Assembly (NCBI GenBank): GCA_024277285.1 | Contig: JAJRVM010000103.1 | Coordinates: 1-28,466 of the forward strand | DNA from: Planctomycetota bacterium | GTDB lineage: Bacteria > Planctomycetota > Planctomycetia > Pirellulales > Pirellulaceae | DNA: 28,466 bases | Direction of reading: 5' to 3' | Shown here: one piece after another, positions 1 through 8,992 of the stretch | Layout of the letters: every line of letters begins with the position of its first letter | Numbering within the stretch: position 1 is the stretch's first letter | The notes under the pieces: model-generated | The model's database searches: none | Told to the model about the DNA's origin: nothing | The model's input: the letters and a program-made list of their open reading frames with translations, nothing else | Program-made: the position numbers and the translations under genes

Positions 1-14
1 GACCGATGGAAGAC

Positions 15-80
15 GAAGGACGCGTTGCTGGTAGCCGACCAGTCGTGCTCCCGGCCGGGACAAGCCCGGCGGAGAGCCTC
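15..80 (+). repeat. Dispersed palindromic intergenic repeat, copy 1
   Basis: This spacer element carries the motif GACCAGTCGTG followed by the hairpin CCGGG-acaag-CCCGG. The same unit, about 49 of 55 bases identical by eye, occurs inverted at 11780-11834. Related copies lie at 3607-3674 and 6158-6211. A partial second copy of the GACCAGTCGTGCTCC arm follows at 92-108. All copies lie outside genes. The function is unknown; a REP-like or MITE-like element, or a transcription-stop hairpin, are both possible. Confidence 0.7.
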
Positions 81-221
81 GTTTTGACCTCCGACCAGTC
101 GTGCTCCCAGCCTCTTTTCTGCTCGGAGGATACCTAGCTTCGGCTGCTTGCCTGCACGTCGCATCGACCCACACGCGCGCAGAACAAGAAAGGAACATGC
201 GCTTGCTGGCATGCCCCGGCG

Positions 222-707
222 TCACGGCAGTTCGATTGAGCTGCTCTTGGGTGCTGCCTCACTGCCAGGAGCCGCCTCTTTGGCTTGGCTCTGAATCGTA
301 ACGAATGCCATGCGCAGTTGGTACAAGACTTCGGTCAGCATTCGGGTCTCGTCCGGCGTGAGATTGCCTTGGGTTTTCTCTTCCAGAATGCCGAGCGTAT
401 CGATCAAGTGTTTGGCCAACCCGAGGTCAACTTGCCCTTGCTTGGCGTCGGGCGTGACCGGTTGGCCCAACGCGACGGTAGCTTGAGTGGCTAGGGTGGT
501 GACCAGCATCGGAAACGACGCGTCGGGAAAGGGTCCCAAGTCAGCATCGGCTGACGGCGCGCCAGCGTTCTGAGGGTCGGCCTCCGGCTTCGTCTTTGCC
601 TCTTCCGCGGCTTTCTTTTCGGCCTCGACCTGCGTCTTCCAGTCTTCATCCACAATGATTCGAGGTTCGTCAGGTTGCTGCGATTTGTCGGGATTTACGT
701 CACTCAT
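222..707 (-). CDS. DUF1844 domain protein
   Basis: This is a soluble 161-residue protein. Residues about 1-60 are charged and low in complexity, with a Lys/Glu/Ala-rich stretch. Residues about 61-141 match the DUF1844 domain: the FPMLVTTLATQA segment, LGQPVTP, an AKHLIDTLGILEEKT helix, GNLTPDE, and a final leucine-rich helix. The tail is Ala/Ser/Pro-rich. The family's biochemical function is unknown, so none is assigned. An AAGGAG ribosome binding site on the minus strand (715-720) sits 7 bases before the ATG. Only 17 bases separate it from the upstream pyrG stop, so the two genes are probably cotranscribed. Family assignment is secure; role is unknown. Confidence 0.88.
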   Translation of the reverse strand: MSDVNPDKSQQPDEPRIIVDEDWKTQVEAEKKAAEEAKTKPEADPQNAGAPSADADLGPFPDASFPMLVTTLATQATVALGQPVTPDAKQGQVDLGLAKHLIDTLGILEEKTQGNLTPDETRMLTEVLYQLRMAFVTIQSQAKEAAPGSEAAPKSSSIELP

Positions 708-724
708 CGTCGGTCTCCTTTGGA

Positions 725-2362
725 TCAGGATTTGTCGGCTGGCTGCGGGCGTTCGGAACGTTCAGTACGGCGCCTTATCGCAGCCTCGATAAAGCCGGCA
801 AACAGCGGATGCGCCGCAGTTGGTTTCGATTTGAATTCAGGGTGAAACTGCACGGCAACGAACCAAGAATGCGACGGCAGTTCCAATATCTCGACTAACG
901 AATCGTCCGGGCTGGTACCGGCGAAGATGGCGCCGTGAGCGAGGAACTGCTGTCGATACACGTTATTAAACTCATATCGATGGCGATGACGTTCCGAGAT
1001 CATATCGGTGTTGTAGCAGGCTTGTGCTTTGCTGTCCGAGGCTAGCCGCGCGGGTTGTGCTCCCAACCGCATGGTCCCACCCATGTCGGTGACATTGCGT
1101 TGTTCATCAAGCAAGCAGATGACGGGATGCGGCGTATCTTTGTTGAATTCGGTGGAGTGTGCATCTTTCAGGGCCACCACGTTGCGGCCAAACTCGATCG
1201 CGGCACATTGCATGCCCAGGCAGATCCCGAAGAACGGGATATTGCGTTCTCGTGCAAATCGTACCGCATCGACTTTGCCTTCGATGCCCCGTTCGCCAAA
1301 CCCACCGGGGACTAGAATCCCGTCGTAACCGGCCAGCAGTCGCTCGGGCCCTTCACGTTCGATCGCCTCGCTCAGCACCCGGCCAATGCGTACCTGAGCG
1401 CGGTTGTGAATCCCCGCATGGTCCAACGATTCGTAGATCGATTTGTAGGCATCGAAATGGCCGGCGTATTTGCCCACGACCGCGATGCTGATTTCATGTT
1501 CCGGGTTGCGCAAGCGATGCAACAGCTCACGCCATTTGTCCAGGTCGAGCTTTCCGGGTGGAAGTTGCAGCTTCTTAATGATCAAGGCGTCCAGATCATG
1601 TTCGACCAAGCTCAACGGCACTTCATAGATGGAGAAGTCCTTGTCTTTTTCCTCGATGACCGCGTTGAGTGGAACGTTACAGAACAACGCGATCTTCTCA
1701 CGATCTTCGCGCGAGATCGATCGTTCGGTACGGCAAATCAAGATGTCGGGCTGGATGCCGATCTCCCGCAATCGGCCGACCGAATGTTGAGTCGGCTTGG
1801 TCTTAAGCTCGCCGGCCGCTTTCAAATAAGGCACCAACGTCAGGTGAATATACAGGCAATTCTCCTTGCCAACGTCTAACGAAAATTGGCGAATGGCCTC
1901 CAGGAACGGCAGGCTCTCGATATCGCCGACCGTACCGCCGATCTCGGTAATGACCACATCCACATCGTCGTCGGCCAGCTTGTGGACTACGTTTTTGATT
2001 TCGTTGGTGATATGGGGGATCACCTGAACGGTCTTGCCTAAGAACTCGCCACGCCGCTCTTTTTCGATGACTTTCAAATAGATCTGACCGGTCGTGTAGT
2101 TCGCATCACGCGTCAATGGGCTGTGCGTAAAACGTTCATAGTGCCCCAGATCCAGGTCGGTCTCGCTGCCGTCGTCCAGCACATAGACCTCGCCGTGCTG
2201 ATAGGGGCTCATCGTGCCCGGATCGACGTTGATATAGGGATCTAATTTCTGCATACGGACCGTCAGGCCACGCTGCTCGAGCAGCATGCCGACCGAGGCA
2301 CTTGTGAGTCCTTTACCGAGCGAACTGACGACGCCGCCCGTCACAAAAATATGCTTGGTCAT
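725..2362 (-). CDS. pyrG: CTP synthase
   Basis: This enzyme makes CTP from UTP, ATP and glutamine in the cytoplasm, the last step of de novo pyrimidine synthesis. The 545 residues match the family's usual length. The N-terminal synthetase domain opens with the P-loop-like [18 protein letters not shown] and contains [15 protein letters not shown]. The C-terminal class I glutaminase domain (about 288-530) has GGFGERG, the nucleophile Cys381 in GICLGMQ, and His507 and Glu509 in QFHPEF, so the triad is complete. An AGGAAGG sequence on the minus strand (2374-2380) precedes the ATG by 11 bases. The DUF1844 gene follows 17 bases after the stop. kdsB, whose product uses CTP, lies upstream on the same strand with a 229-base gap, so it may have its own promoter. 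Confidence 0.97.
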   Translation of the reverse strand: MTKHIFVTGGVVSSLGKGLTSASVGMLLEQRGLTVRMQKLDPYINVDPGTMSPYQHGEVYVLDDGSETDLDLGHYERFTHSPLTRDANYTTGQIYLKVIEKERRGEFLGKTVQVIPHITNEIKNVVHKLADDDVDVVITEIGGTVGDIESLPFLEAIRQFSLDVGKENCLYIHLTLVPYLKAAGELKTKPTQHSVGRLREIGIQPDILICRTERSISREDREKIALFCNVPLNAVIEEKDKDFSIYEVPLSLVEHDLDALIIKKLQLPPGKLDLDKWRELLHRLRNPEHEISIAVVGKYAGHFDAYKSIYESLDHAGIHNRAQVRIGRVLSEAIEREGPERLLAGYDGILVPGGFGERGIEGKVDAVRFARERNIPFFGICLGMQCAAIEFGRNVVALKDAHSTEFNKDTPHPVICLLDEQRNVTDMGGTMRLGAQPARLASDSKAQACYNTDMISERHRHRYEFNNVYRQQFLAHGAIFAGTSPDDSLVEILELPSHSWFVAVQFHPEFKSKPTAAHPLFAGFIEAAIRRRTERSERPQPADKS

Positions 2363-2591
2363 GAAAATTGAAACCTTCCTGGTCGCTGTCGCGGATCAGT
2401 TGAAAGGGACGCTTTTTGCGCCGCTGGGTTCAAAGTTGAACGAAAAACGTCGCAGCGCGCAACCACAAACGCACCGCGACCGGAATAAACAACCGGATTA
2501 GCAGCCGATTAAGCTACTTGGGGGGGCAGAGGACACGCCACAGAGCGGGCTGTCAGGCAAGCTCCAGGGCGATCAACCCTGGGACTGAATC

Positions 2592-3374
2592 TTAGCAACT
2601 CATCGCCCGACTGACAAACGCCCGATAGTCACTAATCGTGTCAATTCCGACCGTTGGCTCGTCGATCACCGAAACCAGAATCGTGTGGCCGGCCGAGAGG
2701 ACGCGCAATTGTTCAAGGTTTTCCACTTTCTCGAGCGGCGTTGGGGCGAGTTGCGCTAGCTCGAGCAGGAATGAGCGCCGGTAGGCATAGAGGCCGATAT
2801 GCTGCAAAAAGTGAGGGGGTTCGGCTGCCAGCAGGGAATCGTCCCATTGCCGAGCGTGTGGAATCGGGCTGCGACTGAAATAGAGTGCCGCGCCGCGACG
2901 ATCGCAGACGACCTTGACACACGCCGGGTCCTCGAGTTGTTGGCGGCACCGAATCGGCGTCGCTAACGTCGCCATGACGGCGTCCGGGTTCCGCTCGAGC
3001 ATGCTGATCGCCAAATCGATCGCGTCCCCCGATATTTCCGGCTCGTCGCCCTGAACATTGACAAAAATGTCAACATCGGGCATCGCCCGTGCCACTTCGG
3101 CCACGCGATCCGTGCCACTGGCGGCCTGCGGGTCGGTCATCAATACGTTGCCGCCGAAATCGTGCACACACTGGGCCAGCTCGGGATGGTCCGCCGCCAC
3201 GCAGATCCCGGCTGGCCGATTGGCGCGCAGTGCCGACTCGTAGGTGTGCTGGATCAAGGGACGCCCCGTCTCATTCAACAGCAGCTTGCGCGGCAAGCGA
3301 GTCGATGCCAAACGAGCTGGAATGACAATGAAGCTGCGGTAGTGAACGCGAAGCTGCGGGGCCGGACCATCCAT
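2592..3374 (-). CDS. kdsB: 3-deoxy-manno-octulosonate cytidylyltransferase (CMP-Kdo synthetase)
   Basis: This enzyme activates Kdo with CTP to CMP-Kdo, the donor for the inner core of lipopolysaccharide, in the cytoplasm. With the start chosen here it has 260 residues, close to the usual 245-260. The N-terminal nucleotide-binding motif is VIPARLASTRLPRKLL, the metal and sugar region is VNVQGDEPEI, and HIGLYAYRR and EKVENLEQLR are typical of KdsB. The open frame extends 61 codons upstream to 3557 (ATG), but the extension is not family-like. The ATG at 3374 has an AGGAG site 6 bases ahead, so the shorter start is preferred. It lies upstream of pyrG on the same strand. Its presence argues for a Gram-negative-type outer membrane with Kdo. 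Confidence 0.93.
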   Translation of the reverse strand: MDGPAPQLRVHYRSFIVIPARLASTRLPRKLLLNETGRPLIQHTYESALRANRPAGICVAADHPELAQCVHDFGGNVLMTDPQAASGTDRVAEVARAMPDVDIFVNVQGDEPEISGDAIDLAISMLERNPDAVMATLATPIRCRQQLEDPACVKVVCDRRGAALYFSRSPIPHARQWDDSLLAAEPPHFLQHIGLYAYRRSFLLELAQLAPTPLEKVENLEQLRVLSAGHTILVSVIDEPTVGIDTISDYRAFVSRAMSC

Positions 3375-3376
3375 GG

Positions 3377-3385
3377 CCTTCTCCT
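3377..3385 (-). promoter_or_regulatory. Ribosome binding site deciding the kdsB start
   Basis: Read on the minus strand this is AGGAGAAGG, with its AGGAG core 6 bases before the ATG at 3374. It favours the 260-residue KdsB over the 321-residue reading that starts at 3557. Confidence 0.7.
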
Positions 3386-3606
3386 GAATGCTTGGTTGCC
3401 AAACTCTGGCAGGCTGAATCGACGCCAAACTGCGGGTACGCCGGCTTACTGGTTGAGGTCCTGCCAAAAAACTATCGGCAAGTACCGCCAATACCGAGCA
3501 AATTAACGAGGCCAGCCAGGTTATGTGACTGGTTCTTAGAGTCAACTCGCTGTTCATAACCTATTTCCACCACAATGCCTAGATCGTTTCGTTCAGCACG
3601 CATTCG

Positions 3607-3674
3607 CCGAAGGACGCGTTGCTGGTAGCTGACCCGTCGTACGTCCGACCGGGGCAGGCTCGGCGGAGCGTCCT
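3607..3674 (+). repeat. Dispersed palindromic intergenic repeat, copy 2
   Basis: It shares GAAGGACGCGTTGCTGGTAG with copy 1 at 15-34, followed by a diverged GACC(C)GTCGT arm and GGGGCAGGCTCGGCGGAG. This copy is bounded by AAGGACGC and its inverse GCGTCCTT (3610-3617 and 3668-3675), which look like short terminal inverted repeats. Confidence 0.65.
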
Positions 3675-3741
3675 TTCATCAGCGTCTATCCGCGTCCATT
3701 AGCGGTCCCTTTCCAAATGTGCCGATAGCGGTCCTCGTTTC

Positions 3742-3755
3742 CGTGAACGGTTACC
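3742..3755 (+). repeat. Short repeat CGTGAACGGTTACC
   Basis: This 14-base motif recurs, in both orientations, in the spacer at 17142-17497. Both locations are upstream regions of divergent gene pairs. Its function is unknown. Confidence 0.5.
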
Positions 3756-4271
3756 TGCTTTGCTACTGAGGGTCATACCCTCGTTTTCTCGTGCAAATTC
3801 CGGCGACCCACGGGAGCGGGGCGATAGCGGTCCGAGTGGCAGCTCGTAGTTGGTTGGCGGTCCTGCCGCTCTTGGGGGTTGTTCGCGGTCTATCCGCCCC
3901 GGAATGACCGTGGTCAGAATCGGCATTGCCGGTACAATTGGCCCAGCTTGAAGTTAGGCAGGGTGGTTGTGAGTCGAGTCGGCCGAGCGAGAGGGCCCCG
4001 GCTCGATATGTGTTCCACACTTGTAAAGGCGCCGGCGCGCGAAAGATGCACCGACGCGCTATTCTCACTGCGGCTTGTCCAAACGTAAAGTCGCGGCTGG
4101 CAATGAACAGCCAGCTGGGACGAGTGACTTCGTCTGGGCGGGCTTGGATGCAATTCGGTTCCACGGCCGTGGGCGGCGGTTTCTGGCAGGTGCAGTCGGA
4201 TGAGTCGAAACGCGAACTGAGTCAAAACAACCTTTAGCGATACGAGAACAACTTCTCAAGAGGCAACGAGC

Positions 4272-6149
4272 ATGTGCGGAATCGTCGGGTATGTCGGAAC
4301 GGGAAGTGCAACGGAGTTTCTGGTCGAAGGTCTGCGTCGACTCGAATACCGCGGGTACGACAGTGCGGGCGTCGGGACGATCACCACGGACGGCACGTTC
4401 GCCATCACCAAGGCGACAGGCCGCATTGACATGCTGGCCCAAGCACTAGGCGCAACACCTCCCGATGGTTCGATTGGGATTGGCCACACGCGTTGGGCCA
4501 CGCATGGTTCCGCAACGTATGCGAACGCGCATCCACATCTGGACCAGTCCCAGGCGATCGCCGTGGTGCATAACGGCGTGATCGAGAACTTCCGTCAACT
4601 GCGCGAGCGGCTGCAGGACCTCGGGCATGATTTCGCCTCGGCGACCGACAGCGAGGTGATTGCTCACCTGATCGGCCACTGCCTGGCGGAACTCGAGGCG
4701 TCGCAAGTGGATGGCAGCGAACCCACCGACTCGCCGGCAATGCTTCTACAAGCGGTCATGGACACGCTCGATCAACTTCAGGGCACCTATGGGCTCGTCG
4801 TTCTATTTCGATCACATCCCGATCTAATGATCGCCGCGCGACTGGGTAGCCCGCTGGTGATTGGCATTGGCAGCAACGAGCATTACGTGGCAAGTGACGC
4901 GTCGCCGCTAGCCGGGCATGCGGACAAGATAATCTACCTGGCAGACCACCAACTGGCCGTCGTCACCGCCGGTGGCGTGCGCGTGACACATCGCGAGCAA
5001 GGTCAGGTGCAACCGAGCATTGAGCTGTTGGACATGGACTCGGGCCAAGTCGGTTTGGACGGTTACCCGCACTACATGTTGAAAGAAATATTCGAGCAGC
5101 CCGAGGCGCTGGAAAACGCCATGCGCGGTCGGCTGAGCGATGAAGATGCGACGGCCGTGTTCGGTGGCTTGAACCTGTCGACGCAGGAGCTGCGCCGCAT
5201 CAAACGCATCCTGCTGACGGCATGCGGCACCAGTTGGCATTCGTCACTGGTGGGCGAGTATGCCATCGAGGAGCTTTCACGCTTGCCGGTCGAAGTGGAA
5301 TATGCGAGTGAACTACGATACCGCAACCCGCCGGTGGACAATGGGACTCTGCTGTTCGCGATCACGCAAAGTGGTGAGACGGCAGACACACTTGCCGCGC
5401 TGAAGGAAATGAAACGCAAGGGGCATCCGACGTTGGCAATTTGCAATGTCGTGGGCAGCACGATCGCGCAGGAAGCGAACGGTGGCATTTACTTGCACGC
5501 GGGCCCGGAAATTGGTGTCGCTTCGACCAAGGCGTATACTTCGCAGTGCCTGGCCTTGACGCTGTTGGCACTCTATTTCGGTCGCCTCCACCACCTGAGT
5601 TACTCGGCCGGCCGGCGGATTATCGACGCGTTGCGTGGCCTGCCTGACAAGATTCGCACGTCGCTCGAAACCAATGACCACGTGCGCCAGATCGCGGGGA
5701 AGTATTGTCAGTTCAATAACTTTCTTTACCTTGGCCGGCAGTACAATTTCCCAACCGCCTTGGAAGGCGCTTTGAAGCTGAAGGAAATCAGTTACATACA
5801 TGCGGAAGGCTACCCGGCAGCCGAGATGAAACATGGGCCGATCGCACTGGTTGACGAGAAGACGCCGAGCGTGTTTATCATGCCACAGGACTTCGTCTAT
5901 GACAAAGTGATGGCCAACCTGGAAGAGGTCAAGGCGCGTGGCGGTCCCGTTATCGCCGTTGCGGCAGAAGACGACACCCGCGTTGATGCTCTGGCTGACG
6001 ACGTTATCCGCATCCCGCATGTCGAAGAGTTTCTACAGCCCATGGTCGCCGTCATTCCCCTGCAATTGCTCGCCTACCACATTGCCGTCCTGCGCGGCTG
6101 TGACGTCGACAAACCACGTAACCTAGCCAAGAGCGTGACGGTCGAGTAG
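4272..6149 (+). CDS. glmS: Glutamine--fructose-6-phosphate aminotransferase (isomerizing)
   Basis: GlmS makes glucosamine-6-phosphate from fructose-6-phosphate and glutamine, the first committed step to UDP-GlcNAc for peptidoglycan, LPS and other glycans. The 625 residues are slightly longer than the usual 605-615; the extra length is mostly a Ser/Asp/Pro insertion near residues 140-155. The class II glutaminase domain starts with the catalytic Cys2 (MCGIVGYVG) and has LRRLEYRGYDSAG, HTRWATHG and HNGVIENF. Two SIS sugar-isomerase domains follow, with TACGTSWHSSL, ITQSGETADTL, STKAYTSQ, and the active-site segment AEGYPAAEMKHGPIAL. The C-terminus DKPRNLAKSVTVE is canonical. An AAGAGG site (4258-4263) lies 8 bases before the ATG, which must be the true start because Cys2 is the nucleophile. 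No glmS ribozyme was recognised upstream. Confidence 0.97.
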   Translation: MCGIVGYVGTGSATEFLVEGLRRLEYRGYDSAGVGTITTDGTFAITKATGRIDMLAQALGATPPDGSIGIGHTRWATHGSATYANAHPHLDQSQAIAVVHNGVIENFRQLRERLQDLGHDFASATDSEVIAHLIGHCLAELEASQVDGSEPTDSPAMLLQAVMDTLDQLQGTYGLVVLFRSHPDLMIAARLGSPLVIGIGSNEHYVASDASPLAGHADKIIYLADHQLAVVTAGGVRVTHREQGQVQPSIELLDMDSGQVGLDGYPHYMLKEIFEQPEALENAMRGRLSDEDATAVFGGLNLSTQELRRIKRILLTACGTSWHSSLVGEYAIEELSRLPVEVEYASELRYRNPPVDNGTLLFAITQSGETADTLAALKEMKRKGHPTLAICNVVGSTIAQEANGGIYLHAGPEIGVASTKAYTSQCLALTLLALYFGRLHHLSYSAGRRIIDALRGLPDKIRTSLETNDHVRQIAGKYCQFNNFLYLGRQYNFPTALEGALKLKEISYIHAEGYPAAEMKHGPIALVDEKTPSVFIMPQDFVYDKVMANLEEVKARGGPVIAVAAEDDTRVDALADDVIRIPHVEEFLQPMVAVIPLQLLAYHIAVLRGCDVDKPRNLAKSVTVE

Positions 6150-6157
6150 TCGCCCCA

Positions 6158-6211
6158 GGCTTCTACCGGGCTTGTCCCGGTAGTGCCACAACTGGCCAGC
6201 TGGTAGCCTCA
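6158..6211 (-). repeat. Dispersed palindromic repeat copy after glmS, with terminator-like hairpin
   Basis: In reverse orientation it matches copy 1 through AGCTGGCCAGTTGTG and CCGGGACAAGCCCGG. It contains the perfect stem TACCGGG-cttgt-CCCGGTA at 6164-6182, 14 bases after the glmS stop. There is no T-tract, so intrinsic termination is uncertain. The position suggests a 3' end role or simply insertion into a neutral spacer. Confidence 0.55.
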
Positions 6212-6264
6212 CCTTTAATCATCGCTTGGCGGAAACCGAATTGCGATTTCACGAACACGTGTTC

Positions 6265-6270
6265 AGGGAG
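6265..6270 (+). promoter_or_regulatory. Ribosome binding site deciding the start of the secreted protein
   Basis: AGGGAG lies 9 bases before the ATG at 6280. The frame is open from a TTG at 6226, but that start lacks such a site and would put 18 residues before the signal peptide. Confidence 0.65.
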
Positions 6271-6279
6271 ATTATTCAC

Positions 6280-8688
6280 ATGCATCGGCCATGTCTTATC
6301 GCAACGCTAGGCGTACTTGTCAGCTTCCTTTCTGGGGCAAACGCTCATGCCGCTGACGGCGCCGTCGTCCGGCGAGTGATTCGTATCGAGCAAGCGGGGC
6401 AAAACCTGTTGCGCGGCGACGCTTGGCGCCCCTGGCAAAAGGGATTTCAGCGGCAAGGCAGAGTATGGCTATGCGACAACGGCAATGACGAGCAGGCGCA
6501 GCGCGGATTGAGTCAGAGTGTTGTGTTGAACCAGACGCAACCTGATCCGCTTGTGGCAAAGGTATCAAGTCGGTGCGAAGCTGTTTCTGGCTCGGCCGAC
6601 AGCAACTATTCACTCTATATCGATCTCGTCTACATGGACGGCTCGCATCTTTGGGGGCAAACCGCATCGTTCAATACGGGCACACACAATTGGCAGCAGC
6701 GGCAAGTGGTTATCTTTCCCGAGAAACCGGTGCGGCACGTGTCCATGAATCTGCTGTTGCGCGGCCACTCCGGCAAGGCCTGGTTTCGAGCCCCGGAGTT
6801 ACGGCAGTTACCAACACCGGACGGCGCGGCGCGTTTCGATGGCGTTCCGGTAGTCCTGCCAGGTGCCCCGGCTGAAGGATTTCAGGTGCGCGACGTGGCT
6901 GCCGACAGCGATTTCGTGCAGATCAAGCAACAGGCGTTGGGTTTGCGGTTGGAACGCCACGAGACGGCTGCGAAGTTGAGTGACGGTGAGGCGGGTGTTT
7001 ATCTGGACGTGAAGCTAACCGATACGACAGGAAAGGACCGCGCGATCACGCTGGTTTACTCCGTGCCGGTTGACGGCAAAGAGCTCCGCTGGTTCGACAC
7101 CCCGCGCAGGACCGAACCGATTGATGCCAGAAGCGAGTGGATGAATGCTTCCCGGTTCACTCGGATCGGCGCCAACGGCCGGTTGTCGCGCTATCCGCTC
7201 GGCGGTGTGGGAAGTGAGCGACAAGGAGTTGCATTGGGCATTGACATGGCGCGTCCCGCCTTTTACCGGATTGGTTACAACGCCGCGACGGGCGAGTTGT
7301 TCTTGGCGTACGATATCGGCCTGACGCCGGAAAAACCGACCGCTCATGTCCGTCTTTGTCGCTTCACGTTCGATGCACGTTTACAGTTTCGTGGTGCGTT
7401 GGATCGCTATTACAAACTGTTCCCCGATTCGTTCAAGTGTCGCACGCCGGAGCAGGGGCTATGGATGCCGTTCGCGAAGATTAGCCAAGTGGAAAAGTTT
7501 GAAGACTTCGGATTCAAATTCAAGGAAGGGAACGGCGAGACAGCGTGGGACGACGCTCATGGGATCATTACGTTTCGTTATACCGAACCGATGACCTGGT
7601 GGATGCGCATGCCCCGCGATGTGCCGCGCACCTTGGATGCGGCCACTGCGTATGCCAAACAGCTGGCCGAGAAAAAAGGGAACCTCGAGTCCAAGACACT
7701 TGTCACGAGCGGGTACCGCGATGATGAGGGGAACCTGGTAGCGCGCATGCTCGACACACCTTGGTGCAACGGTGCTGTGTGGAGCATGAACTCGATGCCG
7801 AACATTCCGGGGACTCCGAACCACTTTTACGTAAACTGGAACGCGAAACTCAAGAATCAGCTATACGGCCCGCAGCGAAAGGCCAACTTGGATGGCGAAT
7901 ATATCGACTCGAGCGAAGGGTATGTGACCGACGAATTGGACTTTGCACGCGATCATTTCGCCGCCGCTCCCACGCCACTCTGCTTCGCGGCCACTTCGCA
8001 CAAACCCGCCATCTTTCGTGGGCTGATTGCCCAGGCCTACGCGCAGCGGATCGCGGCCGACATCCACGCGATGGATCACTTGATGATGGCCAATTCGACT
8101 CCTCGTCGACTCTGCTGGCTTGTGCCCCTGCTGGATGTGATCGGCACGGAAACCAATTGGAACCCGAACGGCCAATGGAAACCGATGTCCGACACCGATC
8201 TCTTGTATCGACGCGCATTGTGTAAGGGCAAACCGTATTGTTTCCTGATGAACACGCGGTTCGAGGATTTCTCTCATGATCTAGTGGAAAAGTACATGCA
8301 GCGCGCGCTTGCTTTTGGCATGTTCCCCGGCTTCTTTAGCCATAACGCATCGCAAGGGCACTACTTTACGCGCCCCGAGTTGTATAACCGCGACCGGCCT
8401 CTATTCAAGAAGTACGTCCCGCTCTGCCGGCGCGTGGCGGAAGCGGGCTGGGAACCTGTTACTCGCGCCACGTCGAACGACGAACATGTTCATGTCGAGC
8501 GGTTTGGCGAAAAGACCTTCACCGTTTTCAATGACAGCGACGTGCCTCGCGAAGTGACGATTCGGTTCGATACACCGGTTGGTTCGACCTGCCATGAGCT
8601 GGTTGGCGATCGGCAGTTGCTGATCACCGACGGTGGAGTCGCGTTGGCGCTCGAACCGGAACAGGTCGCTGTGCTGGTGGTGCCTTGA
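6280..8688 (+). CDS. Secreted glycoside hydrolase-like protein of unassigned family
   Basis: This is an 802-residue protein with a Sec signal peptide: MHRPC, a hydrophobic core ATLGVLVSFLSGA, and a likely AHA cleavage site at residues 22-24. Residues about 30-170 look like a beta-sandwich carbohydrate-binding module. A second beta-rich part covers about 200-390. Residues about 400-740 look like a TIM-barrel-type region rich in acidic and aromatic residues, including DGEYIDSSEG (538-547), a run of NSTPRRLCW, and GTETNW (622-627). A small beta domain ends the protein (FTVFNDSDVPREVTIRF). I do not recognise the family; Glu540, Asp543 and Glu624 are only candidate active-site acids. It follows glmS by 130 bases across a hairpin, so it is probably transcribed separately. 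A periplasmic or extracellular role in polysaccharide breakdown is inferred from the signal peptide and overall style. Confidence 0.7.
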   Translation: MHRPCLIATLGVLVSFLSGANAHAADGAVVRRVIRIEQAGQNLLRGDAWRPWQKGFQRQGRVWLCDNGNDEQAQRGLSQSVVLNQTQPDPLVAKVSSRCEAVSGSADSNYSLYIDLVYMDGSHLWGQTASFNTGTHNWQQRQVVIFPEKPVRHVSMNLLLRGHSGKAWFRAPELRQLPTPDGAARFDGVPVVLPGAPAEGFQVRDVAADSDFVQIKQQALGLRLERHETAAKLSDGEAGVYLDVKLTDTTGKDRAITLVYSVPVDGKELRWFDTPRRTEPIDARSEWMNASRFTRIGANGRLSRYPLGGVGSERQGVALGIDMARPAFYRIGYNAATGELFLAYDIGLTPEKPTAHVRLCRFTFDARLQFRGALDRYYKLFPDSFKCRTPEQGLWMPFAKISQVEKFEDFGFKFKEGNGETAWDDAHGIITFRYTEPMTWWMRMPRDVPRTLDAATAYAKQLAEKKGNLESKTLVTSGYRDDEGNLVARMLDTPWCNGAVWSMNSMPNIPGTPNHFYVNWNAKLKNQLYGPQRKANLDGEYIDSSEGYVTDELDFARDHFAAAPTPLCFAATSHKPAIFRGLIAQAYAQRIAADIHAMDHLMMANSTPRRLCWLVPLLDVIGTETNWNPNGQWKPMSDTDLLYRRALCKGKPYCFLMNTRFEDFSHDLVEKYMQRALAFGMFPGFFSHNASQGHYFTRPELYNRDRPLFKKYVPLCRRVAEAGWEPVTRATSNDEHVHVERFGEKTFTVFNDSDVPREVTIRFDTPVGSTCHELVGDRQLLITDGGVALALEPEQVAVLVVP

Positions 8689-8992
8689 TGAGTTTCGGAC
8701 AACAATGGCGGTACTGCTTGGGACGCGGTTTGTCGCTTCGTTTAAGGCCGATCTGCTCTGGCTGGCGTTTGCGCTTGTATCGCCCCTCTGGGGCTTTCGG
8801 TTACTTGTTCAAACCACACCGGTGCCTGACGGCACCGGCAGAGGCTGTACCGACCCTGCCGGGCCGAAGGCGTAGCGGTCCTTGCCGGGGTCGTCAGGCC
8901 GGCGGTCACTGGCGCTCTAGCGGGGACAAGGTGGGCAATTACACTGGAAGAGTGGTTTCTTCCCATCTTTTCCCTTCTTTCGCTTTCAAATC
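8689..8992. other. Spacer with hairpin, no gene
   Basis: This is a GC-rich spacer of 304 bases between the secreted protein and the fusion gene. It holds one strong hairpin (8819-8838) and a looser inverted pair around GACCCTGCCGGG and CTTGCCGGGGTC. A frame running through it into the next gene (from 8685) overlaps the fusion gene out of frame and is judged spurious. Confidence 0.55.
8819..8838. terminator. Perfect 8-bp hairpin downstream of the secreted protein
   Basis: The stem CCGGTGCC pairs perfectly with GGCACCGG across the loop TGAC. It lies 130 bases after the stop codon at 8688 and lacks a T-run, so a terminator role is only plausible. It could equally be an intergenic repeat hairpin. 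Confidence 0.4.

Larger units (their letters stand above)
3375..4271. other. Long spacer between kdsB and glmS, no convincing gene
   Basis: About 900 bases separate the divergent kdsB and glmS. Overlapping short frames occur on both strands, but none resembles a known family or has a good ribosome binding site. It contains a dispersed palindromic repeat (3607-3674), one copy of the CGTGAACGGTTACC motif (3742-3755), and several spaced copies of AGCGGTCC (3701-3708, 3727-3734, 3826-3833). Promoters for both flanking genes should be here, but I could not pick a convincing -35/-10 pair. Confidence 0.6.

Noticed and set aside
3375..3557. N-terminal extension of KdsB by 61 residues with a membrane-like segment
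   Set aside because: The frame is open, but the ATG at 3374 has a good AGGAG site, and the protein from there matches the family length. The extension has no counterpart in KdsB.
4100..4271. glmS ribozyme upstream of glmS
   Set aside because: I could not recognise its core; it is known mainly from Firmicutes, and the ordinary ribosome binding site before the start is sufficient.
3763..4442. Overlapping minus-strand frames of 100-133 codons in front of and into glmS
   Set aside because: No family features or ribosome binding sites; several run into the glmS coding region on the opposite strand, as expected for GC-rich shadow frames.
6226..6279. TTG start for the secreted protein
   Set aside because: It lacks a ribosome binding site and would bury the signal peptide behind 18 polar residues; the ATG at 6280 has AGGGAG 9 bases ahead.
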